Source of the DNA: Ooceraea biroi
Lineage: Eukaryota > Arthropoda > Insecta > Hymenoptera > Formicidae
DNA: 64,000 nt
NCBI RefSeq assembly: GCF_003672135.1
Contig: NC_039516.1
Location: 3,579,838-3,643,837 of the forward strand
Direction of reading: 5' to 3'
Shown here piece by piece: positions 27,804-37,729 of the stretch. Position numbers and translations under genes: made by a program. The notes beneath the pieces were generated by a model that saw only the letters and a list, made by a program, of their open reading frames with translations, was not told the origin of the DNA and did not search any database. Each line of letters begins with the position of its first letter. Within the stretch, counting starts at the first letter, position 1.

Positions 27804-28138
27804 AAGATAATCATCTAATTATTCCATTCAAACGGCCGGCTGCCGACTCTCGGAGGTACGATTGGCTCGACGATCATTAAGATCGCGCCGATCGTATTTT
27901 CGTTCTCCTCTCCTTCCTTGATTCGTACGAATCATTGTGATCGAATTCGTGGCAAACGTGACCCGTGTTACGAACATTGTAACGATCGCTCAATTGAACC
28001 AGTTCATTTAGTATCGTTTCGGTGTCCTGCCTCGTTTATGCAAGCGCAACCAGACGGGATTATCGCGAATTGCAATTTCTTGTTCGCACAGAGATATCGC
28101 ATCAGCCAATATTATTTTAAAAGAACTTAAGTACAAAC

Positions 28139-28408
28139 ATGTGTCTTTTCTTTCTCTTGCGTTACTTGTCTTTCTTTCATGTCGAAGCCGACGCATTAAA
28201 AACTAGACTGCATCTTATCGACAACGCGCAATGTTCCATTCAGCAGCGACCGACGCGACGGGCGACATCAGAGATCGCCGAGATATCTCGCTGGAAGCGT
28301 CAGGAAGACGACGCTACTGGTTCACGGGATAACTTGTCCCTGAGCGCGACGGGGATTAGCGCATCCGAGGAACGCGACGCCACGGAATATCCCCGGAGCG
28401 ACGAGTGA
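28139..28408 (+). CDS. Candidate small secreted protein ORF with nearby poly(A) signal, unrecognised
   Basis: I do not recognise this 89-codon ORF. Its start ACAAACATG has A at -3. Residues 1-19 are hydrophobic (MCLFFLLRYLSFFHVEADA) and could be a signal peptide. The rest is polar, with paired basic residues (RR near 40, KR near 53) such as occur in processed peptides. An AATAAA at 28442-28447 follows the stop by about 35 bases, as in a compact single-exon gene. There is one Cys in the polar part and no repeated peptide motif, which weakens a neuropeptide reading. It may be unrelated to the ORF at 27,543. Confidence 0.25.
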   Translation: MCLFFLLRYLSFFHVEADALKTRLHLIDNAQCSIQQRPTRRATSEIAEISRWKRQEDDATGSRDNLSLSATGISASEERDATEYPRSDE

Positions 28409-28447
28409 ACATGTAGTGACAGACTTGTCAAAAAGAACCCGAATAAA

Positions 28448-31400
28448 ACTCATTAGCTTGCAGGGTATCCCTCACGGGTGTTTCTTGACGCGCGTCTGGT
28501 CGTGTCCTTGAGGTGTCTTCGATTCGAGATCTTCTCTCAGTGAATGCAAGCAGCAGCAGCGACTGACGTTTAAAATGTTGCAGTCGCAGACTCCTTCCGA
28601 TAAGCGCGCGATACGCGCGATACTGGAGATCGCGATGTCCCGTTTGGCTACCTGCCAAAAGGGGATCAACCCCCGCTCGTCCCTCCGTACCTTTCGCAGC
28701 CTACTCCCGTATTAGTTACGTACGGACGGACGCGAGTGTAGGAGCGCGATCGGCCGATCTTGGACCGATCTTGCCGTCGTGATCTCGCGGCGGTAACGCG
28801 ATCCTCGAAGCAGAGGTGTGACCAAGAAACGGGGTCCGGGTGAGACGGCGTGTCTCCTCGGGCCTAGATAAGGATCTGTCACCCCGGCTGACTGGCCCGT
28901 ACGCTAATGCCGGGCGACAAGATACTTACTACCAGATAAAATGCCAGGAAGTTCGTCCAGTCATCCCCCCGATACGTTGCGACAGCGTGTGCCACCCCGT
29001 ATCCCGTAGCTGAGCTCGTTCGATTGCTCGCCGATCGCCGGCTGAAGGAAATCGAAATATATATTTCGCGCCGACGCGACGGTGCGACTTGAGTAATGAC
29101 ACGTTGCTACACCGCAATAGTTCACGAAGCAGAAACGCTATCCCGCGAGAGATTTGCAATTTAATGACTCACTGCGCGATTGTATCTTCCTGCGTAATGG
29201 TCAGGTGATGTCAGAGAGAAATCATCTATCTGCTTCTCCCGAGGCGCATTGCGCGCTAACAATGCAACAGTGAGTGATGCTCGAGTCGAAATCCTTACAT
29301 AATCTTTCGTAAGAATGCAAGCTTAATTCTGAGTTCGCTGAACAATTTTGCGATGCGCGTAGATACAGTTAAGTATCCTCTTAAATAATGACTCGCGGAC
29401 TAACGCGACATCCATCAAGTCATCGTAGAAAATACATGTGAAAGACATCAGTTAAAAATGAAAAATATTAAAAAACATTAATATCTCTCGTTCTAAGTCA
29501 AGTTTTGCACGATTTATCTCGATAGCGATTAGCCATTAAAAGCTACTGAGGATCGCGCGTCGAAAGATGAGATAAAAGATATACGTTGGCTCGGCGAGGC
29601 CAAAATCGTGAAACCACCTGGAAAAAAAGGAAGAAAAGGAGAAACGTCAATCCGATCTTCTCTTCCTGGGGCAGATTTCGTCTTACGCGTCTATATCGAG
29701 ATAGGTCCGGCCAGGTGAGTGGGTGAGTGACTCCGGGCATTGTCGTTCGGCAAGATATACGACTCCCCGTTCCCAGAAACAGTTTATATTCCAGGCGCGG
29801 ATGAGGCTCGGAGGATGAGGATGAGGTGGAGATCGTTATGTGCTTACCTGACCCAAAAGATCCTCGTCTCGGAAGCGTTCATTTTTGGGATTCTGCGTCG
29901 AAGGCACTCGGTCAGGGCCGCCGACCCACGACCCGAATCGACTTCGGCGATCGTTTTCGAAGACTAATACCGCCCCGTGGCCATGCTGCTATTTTGCTCG
30001 GGGAATAATTCACCAGGTAACTGCGATATAATGACACCCGCTAACGCGCTCGGGAAACCGGTTGCTTTCAACGCGCGTGAATAGCTAGCTCCTCATCGAT
30101 CGATCGTAATTTAAGCGAAAACGAGCCAAGTGTGAGCGAACTCTTCCATTTCTACGCGCCCTACGATATTGGGTGCCATGAACCTGGAGGAGATGTTTCA
30201 TGCACTTATCGCAATGATCAACCGTTATCTCTGTGTCTGCAGAGCGTAATAACTCGATCGATCGATAGTGATCTGCCAGGACAATTACTGTCGCTCGTTG
30301 CCCGCATTCCGTCACTACTCATTCCGCTTATCTGTATCATATGTATAGTTCGTATTTATGTTCCTTCTCTCTCTCCCGATATTTTCTCGAAAGCAGCTGC
30401 ACATATCAATATATGTGTGTGTATATAAATTTATTTCAAAAATTCCTTTTGTAATGAAAACAATACACTGCAGTTTGCACATTTTCTCAAATATTTTTCA
30501 GGATTTATCTCCTTAAATAGAAAGTTTCTGTAAGATCAAGTACCTACATTTATGTTGAGACTACCGTTATTTCTATTATAACTAACGTTCTCTGAAAAGC
30601 ACAATATATATGTTGACTTCTTTTTTGTCCTCAAACTGTCTTAGTTTATTTAGTTAGTTAAGGTTTATAGTTTATAAAACGTAGCCGACAGCTGGCATGA
30701 GAATAGAATAACGCCAAGAGACAAGAAGTGTGTGAATAAGCAATTAGTTTAACATATATTTCACATGTTTCATAAGTTTTACAGTTTCAAAATAATTTTC
30801 AGATTTGCAATAAAATTAATAAGGTTCTTTACACACATCTAGTCCCCTCATTCCAAAGAAACTAAATAACATTCTTGGAAATTCAGTCTTTTGCCAACTT
30901 TCAGAGAACTATCGACGAAATGGTAAATCGGACGAAAGAAAGAGAAAAGAAATGAGGAGAGAGAGGGAGGGTAGGCGGAAAAAAGGTTTCTGGGGATATT
31001 CAGGCCCTCTCGATAAATAACGATGAATGTTGGGACCCCATAAGTCAGGTAGGCTCGGTCCTCGCACGGAGAGTGTATATATGAGTCTATAGAGCCTCTC
31101 CCAGAACCTCGGTCACCCTCTCCGTCTCATCATTGATTCCATAGACTGTTTGGACGCTGGTGGTTTTCAGAGTCACGCCCTGAAAGAGGCCCCGCGAGGG
31201 CGTATGGGAAAACGAATCGTGTACAGGTGCGACGTATTTAATCCGGTGACATCTTCATAATCTGTTAACCCCGACGGAAAATAACGCGAATAACGGCTTC
31301 GCCATGTGGAAGCGCCGCCAGCTGCCGATCTTTTCTTCTAAGCGTGTGAAATAGATGTGCGCGTACATTCCCGAGATACGTAGAAACGTAATTCGCGGGC

Positions 31401-33046
31401 TCGCGCAAGTCTTGGTAAAAAGTTGAGATTTTTATTTCAACAATTATTCGAAAATAATTAAGAAATGGCACACCTCTCCGTGCGCTGGAAGAATGATAAC
31501 AGAAATTGATTTAGCGTTCGAAGAAGGCTGTAAATCGCGATGGAAAAGCCCGCTGGACATAACAGCCTAGCCGGATAAAATAAGCGCGTACGGATTTTAT
31601 CTAGAAATGTATATCCGATACAGTGATGCTGAAATAGTTTTCATGTAGCCACAGTGGGGCGCAGCCAAGGCTTTGTCGATGATACGTTCTCTCGTTCAAG
31701 CAAAAGTGATTTTCTATGGCGCGCCATATCGATAATATCGCGTTAATGCTATTCACTTGTTTGCCCCCCGAATCGATGCCGATCTTTACGGGGGTTATTA
31801 TTGTTAAAAGGCTCGCGCGTAATGCTCGTGCTTACGTTTTTGCATGATTCTGTGAACACGGAGAAAGGATCGTGGGGTGAATGCAAATATCATAAATTCG
31901 TAACTAGGAAATTGAATGAACCTTACTCGATGCAGAAATACTTTTACAAATCCAATTCATAAATATATAATTACCGTAAATGTTATCACATCATAGAGAT
32001 CATTTCCGAAATAGGAGAACGGGGATGGGAATGTATCCCAATTGTTTATTTTCTTGATACGTATTTCTTTATTTTTCCCAGGCATCCTGGATATAAGAAT
32101 TCTCTCCTGTTTTACATCGCGTGTCTTGCAAGCTCGAGTTTTGGCAGGGCAACGGTGCATTCGAGACTGCGCACGATTGTCGTTTCGTGTCGATACGTTC
32201 GTTCGCGTGCGAAGAACCAGAGATGACCTTCCTCGAACTCATTGAATACTGATTGACTTATGTCCAAAACTGGCATACCTTTCAGCCTTGCTCTACGTCA
32301 CCAAGACACAGAGAGATCAAGTTCAAACAAAAAGATGCTGAACAAGCGGAAAGTCAGTTCTTCAATTAAGTATCATCCGCTACACAACGCGGATTCACTA
32401 CAATCGTTTTTCGTAAAATTACTGTAGAAAGATATCTTGTTAATAGTATCTCTCCATTTAAACAAAATATTTCGTTTTCATGAACTATATTTAAGAATCA
32501 ATTATATATCTTGGAGTTTTTCTCCACAAAAATATCTACATACAATTTTAAGTCATCAGGAACATGGATAAAGATCTAATTCAATTTTATGAATGATTTA
32601 TTTATATTCAAAAGATGCGTTTTTAATAAGAATATTTGTCACGCATTACATAAATATTCTAGATTATATAAAGCTATTAAAATAAGATAATAAAGTTACC
32701 TCTTGGGAAATTAAATATACAAGCGGTACGTGAACGAGATTACCAACCACCTACACTACCTGTTGCTAAGTTATGAATTAATGAAAAATTTTAAGACAAC
32801 GAAGATATTTGCAACAATTAATCAGGTCTTAAGCAAATTAGGAAGTTAGAGAAAGAAACTGCATTCCTAGAGAGATATATATATTGAACACTAACACGTG
32901 ACGTTCCAACAATTCATTTGTCGTTTAAGATCGTTTACTGGAATGTGGATTTCTTCGCCGGTGGTCTCCATTGTTCCCGATGTCTTGAAGGGACGCATTG
33001 TACGTTGCAATCTGCGTTCGGGCAACGCAGATTCGTATCGTCCTCT

Positions 33047-33050
<4 letters not shown>
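28448..33050. other. Non-coding sequence
   Basis: CpG-rich to about 30,100 and AT-rich in most of the remainder, with CpG-richer sequence again around 31,000-31,900. ORFs are short and unrecognised. No repeat boundary is visible. Confidence 0.5.

Positions 33051-33100
<50 letters not shown>
33051..33100. repeat. (GT)25 microsatellite
   Basis: An uninterrupted GT run follows a short CTCTCT tract. The Val-Cys and Thr-His repeats in overlapping reading frames come only from this run and are not a protein. Confidence 0.97.
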
Positions 33101-33102
<2 letters not shown>

Positions 33103-35392
33103 CAGCTTTTTCCACATTTTACGTTTACGATTTATACGTAGAAACATTTACTGTAACGAATTCGCCATTGACTTTTTGACAGATTCGTTTGGGTTGACAG
33201 GGATTCGCCACGCCTTTCCAGCGTCAATTCATTCATGAAGTTTCCTTCGTGTACGAAAATAGCGAAGGAAAATTGAAAGCTGTCATGATACGATCATTTG
33301 ATCAACGCCTACAATTGATTGTATCGAGCAGATGCAGCAGAAGATTGAACTGCAAATGAAGTCTCTTTGTCGAGAATGGGTTTAAAAGTAAGATATTTAT
33401 GGATTTCGAGGCACATTTAGCAGGAAGGACAGCAGAATAGAAAAGAAAATTTAATGATTTACGAATTCAACCCTTTAGACTAAAAAGTTACCGAGATATC
33501 TCTGGTAGATCAGAACGTATGTATGTAGGTACCTGTTCCTGGCACTTTTCCGTGATAACCGACGGATAAACCGAGAACTTGCGAACGGAATTGTGTGCGT
33601 GAACGTAATTTCAGGATACTTATGGCTAAATAATATCGCGATACGCCGACGATTTCGGTAATTAACGCGAAGTTATACGTGCGTAAAAACCGCGCTGTCC
33701 GCACTCTCCTCTCAATTAGCAGATACCTTTACGATACGATACATGCATGTATCCCTGAGAACACGCTGTACGCGTGATTCTTTCTCCTTTCTCCTTGTTT
33801 TTTTCTCTTTTACGAGACGATGAAACCCGTTGAAACGACTATTTCATGGTGCACAAAAAGGGCTGTAGTAAAACGTGTTTTTTTTTTCGAGATTTCAGTT
33901 CCCCGCTTTTCTTCGGTTGTATTTCACGCTCGCAAACAACGGGTTGATTTACTATTAGATCTCGATGTCAGATCGACAATTGTGTCGGGAAAAAATTTAT
34001 TTTTTTATAAACCTTTTTTGTGACTCTGCTTGAGAGAGAATGAAATGTGTGTTCGTCTGTCTAAAATCAGTGTCAAACTAAACGTTGATACATGTGTAGA
34101 AAATACTAAGCAAGTAAGATGCATTATTTATGTATTGTTTCGTCATTTTTAATTTTTGAAACCTCATTGTATTGCATTTCACAGTTCGCATTTACATATT
34201 AAATTCTTATTTTGGGAAGGACTCATAAAAATCTGCATGCATCTGTGTGACAGCGTGACTGAATAAATGACGGTCCGTTATGGTCTACGATTTTTTGCCA
34301 TGTGACCAGCAGACGTTTTAGAATAATAGAAGCAATTTCTCACGAGCGATGTGAATAAATGTACGTCGTGAAACTCCAGCATCACATCATAAGCTTCGTT
34401 TGGAGAAAGTCTTTAAACATAAAGGATAAAGTTTCAAAATTTACAGGGAAAATCCATTCGGAAGATACAAAGTAATTCTATAAAAATTTAGAAACGCATG
34501 AAACGCGGAGATTTGCACTCTCAAGGCTCTACATGTTGGATTATTAACGTTAAATATACAGCATATTTATCTGATGTGCGATTCTGTCACATGAAAGTTC
34601 ACGCTCACGTTGCAATCTCTGCGCTCGACGAATCACATATCTCCAAGCTCTATTTATTCACGTTACGCTTTCTGCGTGTCGTAATTAATTGCTCAATTAC
34701 AATTACATGCATTGTCACGTAACGTCGTTTTTAATTGCAATTATGTCAGGGATGTAGAGGGTGATGATAAGCTCCATAACATCTCATGGTTCATTACTTG
34801 TGGTCTACCAAGCTCCGCATGATTCCGCCCTCTTCGTTCCCTATAAAACGTGCAAACGGGAGATGCAAACATCGAGTTTGTAAAGTATAAGAGATCGTGT
34901 GAACGAGTGTGTCAGGCACACCCACACGCCACTCCTACTCGGCGTGAGTCCGAGTCTTCCTTTCTCGAGTGTTCTGTCCTCGCAACCCTTCGCAAGGATG
35001 TTGAGGATATACAGGAAGTTGTCATCGATCATGAGTACCTCGCATTTTTTCATCTTTCTTGCTATTAAAGATGTAAAAAGATATGTGAACAAGAATATGA
35101 AGGAAATACGAGGAACGATTCGTCAATTCTCTCTCTTGTAAATGGGATCTTATGGAATGTTCGAAATATTCGAAATAGAGGCATCTATATAAAGTACAAT
35201 ACGTACAATGTAAATCTATCATATATTATATCTCCAATGATGGTTTTCTTCAAAATCCCATTATAATTTTCTTTAGAAAAAAAAATTTATTTTTACTGTT
35301 TCTTATACTGCTACAGCATATACAGCATGAAAAAATGCTAAAAAATAGTTATAAATAGTTTCTGTTATTATTTCTGTTAATATTATAAATAT
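33101..35392. other. AT-rich non-coding sequence
   Basis: No supported gene. The right part becomes increasingly TA-rich before the transposon cluster. Confidence 0.55.
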
Positions 35393-35436
35393 TATATATA
35401 TATATATATACATACATATATATATATATATATATA
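35393..35436. repeat. (TA)n tract at the insertion site of the deleted element
   Basis: TA dinucleotides broken once by CATACA lead straight into the CAGGGTG end of the element. The tract resumes as TATATACATATATG on the far side, as expected if the element entered a (TA)n run. Confidence 0.85.
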
Positions 35437-35587
35437 CAGGGTGTCCCGGGTTTTAACCGACAAACTGCGGGAGCATATTCTACTAGTGGAAATAAAAAAA
35501 AATTCTTATATCGAGTTTGCTTAGAAATGCTTTATTACAAAGTTATAAACCAATATTGAAAAGAAATATGAGATAAGTAACAACGGA
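35437..35587 (+). repeat. Left 151-bp terminal inverted repeat
   Basis: It runs from CAGGGTGTCCCGGG to TAACAACGGA and pairs with 36047-36197. The visible mismatches are one base in the A-rich stretch and one base near the GCTTTATTAC segment. Confidence 0.92.
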
Positions 35588-35623
35588 TTTTTTCACAAAA
35601 ATAAAAATTATCTACGCAATGAT

Positions 35624-35891
35624 TTAGTGACGCATTTCAAAATGTTGTCCTTGCACATCGATACAAGCTAGACATCGACGTAGTACAGAATTTGTTACGG
35701 TACGACATTCCTGAAAATTTTGTTGCATCTCAGTAACTGAATTAGTAATTCGTTGCTTTAAATCTATCTGGTACTCTCCTGTTAGGAAATCTACGTTGAT
35801 ACTCTCGTACGGCAGCTCGTGCATTTCCGTCACAGAATCCGTACACGAAATGAATATTAGTGTATTCCTCATTTGAAAACACTTTTGGCAT
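35624..35891 (-). pseudogene. Transposase remnant: N-terminal HTH segment joined out of frame to the C-terminal tail
   Basis: The ATG at 35891-35889 opens MPKVFSNEEY and continues through YGFCDGNARAAVREY and RRFPNRRVP. This matches the helix-turn-helix segment (DUF4817-like) at the N-terminus of a large insect transposase group. Around 35,755-35,770 the frame shifts, and the other minus-strand frame continues with a tail ending CIDVQGQHFE before the stop at 35624-35626. That tail resembles the C-terminus of the same transposases. The DDE catalytic domain is missing, so the junction marks an internal deletion. The family assignment is from memory of its conserved segments; exact placement within Tc1/mariner is uncertain. 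The truncated reading frame could at most make a short DNA-binding peptide. Confidence 0.8.
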
Positions 35892-36046
35892 TCTGATAGT
35901 AATTGCTAGTTCACACGACGATTGAAATCTAACAGCTACTGTTGTGAAAGTAACAATCATACTGAATCGTTTCAACATAGTGAACATGAATACATATGAA
36001 TACACGTAACATAAACATCTTCGACCTTCCAAATTCTACACTATGT

Positions 36047-36197
36047 TCCGTTGTTACTTATCTCATATTTCTTTTCAATATTGGTTTATAACTTTGTAAT
36101 AAAGCTTTTCTAAGCAAACTCGATATAAGAATTTTTTCTTATTTCCACTAGTAGAATATGCTCCCGCAGTTTGTCGGTTAAAACCCGGGACACCCTG
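36047..36197 (-). repeat. Right 151-bp terminal inverted repeat
   Basis: It mirrors the left repeat and ends ACACCCTG before the TA duplication at 36198-36199. Its length equals that of the left arm exactly. Confidence 0.92.
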
Positions 36198-36443
36198 TAT
36201 ATACATATATGCTTTTCATGCTGCACAAGTCTATTTCTTCATTTGAAAATTCTAGCTTTATTTTTATAATATTATGCCTAACTCTTATTAAATAATTATT
36301 TTTAATCTTGATTCAACAGGGATTAGTTTAAGTAGTGTCGCTTTTATTAATCTTTACATCTCAGATTTTGGAGATAATTTAGTTGATAAATGTTTTTCTC
36401 TCCTGAACTTATAATATATAGCTAAGCTTATATAGAGCTTATA
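36198..36443. other. Spacer between the two transposons
   Basis: These 246 AT-rich bases contain no ORF of note. They include the TA duplications of both neighbours. Confidence 0.7.
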
Positions 36444-36474
36444 TTGGGTCGTCCGGAAAGTTCGTGCCGATTTT
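36444..36474 (+). repeat. Left terminal inverted repeat of the mariner element
   Basis: This 31-bp end is the perfect reverse complement of 37697-37727. It begins TTGGGTCGTCCGGAAAG and lies directly after the TA duplication. Confidence 0.95.
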
Positions 36475-36627
36475 TAATAGATGGCGTTGAAACATGTCTG
36501 AATATATCAATGTTATTGAAAACATACGATTTATATACATATGCTTAAAGGTGACATTTCAACGCATCTTTAGGAAAAAAGTTGTTTCAGATAAATTGAT
36601 TCGTGTCAGTTTTGTACTCTTTTGAAG

Positions 36628-37653
36628 ATGGAAGAAAACAAAGAACATTTTAGACACTTGATGCTTTTCTATTACCGGAAAGGCAAAAATGCCTCACAAG
36701 CAACAAATTCGATATGTTCTGTTTACGGAGAAGGCGCTTTAGCTGAAAGAACCGTACGTAAGTGGTTCGCTAAGTTTAGAGCTGGTGATTTTAACCTTAA
36801 AGACCAAGAACGCTCGGGCAGACCCTCTACTACTGATGATGACCAAATCAAGACACTGATCGAGAATAACCCGCGCTACACGACACGTGAATTAGCAGAG
36901 ATACTGAAAATATCGAAAACCACTGTCCACGATCATATAGTGAAGCTTGGTTACGTAAGTCGCTATGATGTATGGGTTCCGCATAATTTGGCCGAAAAAA
37001 TTTAATGGATCGCATTTCCATCTGCGACTCGCTGTACAAGCGCAACGCAAACGTACCATTTTTGAAGCAATTAGTGACGGGTGACGAAAAATGGATCATT
37101 TACAACAATGTAGAACGAAAAAGATCCTGGGGTAAGCGAAATGAACCAGCATTAACCACTCCGAAAGCCGGCCTTCATCCAAAAAAAGTCATGCTCCGTG
37201 TCTGGTGGGATTGGAAAGGAATCCTATATTATGAGCTCCTACCACACAACCAAACGATAAATGCAGATAAGTACTGCTCGCAACTGGACGAATTAGACAG
37301 CGATTTAGGAAAAACGTCCAGAATTAGCTAATAGGAAGGGCGTCGTGTTCCATCAGGACAATGCCAGACCTCATGTTTCTTTGACTACCCGACAAAAATT
37401 GTTGGAGTTTGGCTGGGATATGCTACCTCACCCACCGTATTCACCAGACATTGCACCTTCAGACTTTCACTTATTTAGGTCTGTGCAAAATTCTCTTAGC
37501 GACAAGAACTTCAACTCTTTGATCGACATAAAAAACCACCTTGAGGAGTTTTTCGCCGAGAAACCTAAGAAGTTCTGGGAGAACGGAATCTTCCAGTTGC
37601 GTGAAAGATGGACAAAGGTTGTGAAACAAAACGGTGCATACATAAGTCAATAA
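36628..37653 (+). pseudogene. mariner transposase, broken by two frameshifts
   Basis: The transposase would bind the terminal repeats and cut and paste the element. The ATG at 36628 opens a 125-codon segment with the two N-terminal helix-turn-helix regions, the linker ERSGRPST and WVPHNLAEK. A one-base loss in the A run 36995-37000 then brings a TAA at 37003-37005. The next frame carries VTGDEKW (first catalytic Asp) and WWDWKG up to about 37,310. A net +1 shift between 37302 and 37320 moves to a third frame with FHQDNARPH (second Asp) and PPYSPDIAPSD (third Asp), ending at TAA 37651-37653. Thirty-four residues separate the second and third Asp. All three catalytic residues survive, but no continuous frame does. 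About 341 residues in sum is normal for mariner. The subfamily cannot be settled by eye. Confidence 0.93.
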
Positions 37654-37696
37654 ATATTTATCGACATAAAAAAATGTTGCCTTTGAATTTTCCTTC

Positions 37697-37727
37697 AAAA
37701 TCGGCACGAACTTTCCGGACGACCCAA
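37697..37727 (-). repeat. Right terminal inverted repeat of the mariner element
   Basis: This is the reverse complement of the left end over 31 bp. It ends ACGACCCAA directly before the TA duplication. Confidence 0.95.
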
Positions 37728-37729
37728 TA

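Larger units (their letters stand above)
35437..36197 (-). mobile_element. Internally deleted Tc1/mariner-type element with 151-bp TIRs
   Basis: The ends CAGGGTGTCCCGGG and CCCGGGACACCCTG are flanked by TA on each side. They begin inverted repeats of 151 bp that differ at only two positions I could find. The 459 bp between them carries, on the minus strand, the start and the end of a transposase but not its catalytic core. This makes it a non-autonomous deletion derivative of 761 bp. It inserted into a (TA)n tract. The near-identical arms imply recent origin or gene conversion between them. Confidence 0.9.
36444..37727 (+). mobile_element. Full-length mariner transposon (DD34D), 1,284 bp, inactivated
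   Basis: The element is bounded by 31-bp perfect terminal inverted repeats starting TTGGGTCGTCCGG, with TA target-site duplications at 36442-36443 and 37728-37729. It holds one plus-strand transposase gene interrupted by two frame changes. Length, TA target and DD34D catalytic spacing are those of the mariner family. It sits 246 bp from a second TIR element, so this locus has received at least two insertions. Identical TIRs and only two visible coding lesions suggest the insertion is fairly young. Confidence 0.95.

Noticed and set aside
32891..33238. ORFs with Val-Cys or Thr-His repeats
   Set aside because: They are translations of the (GT)25 microsatellite.
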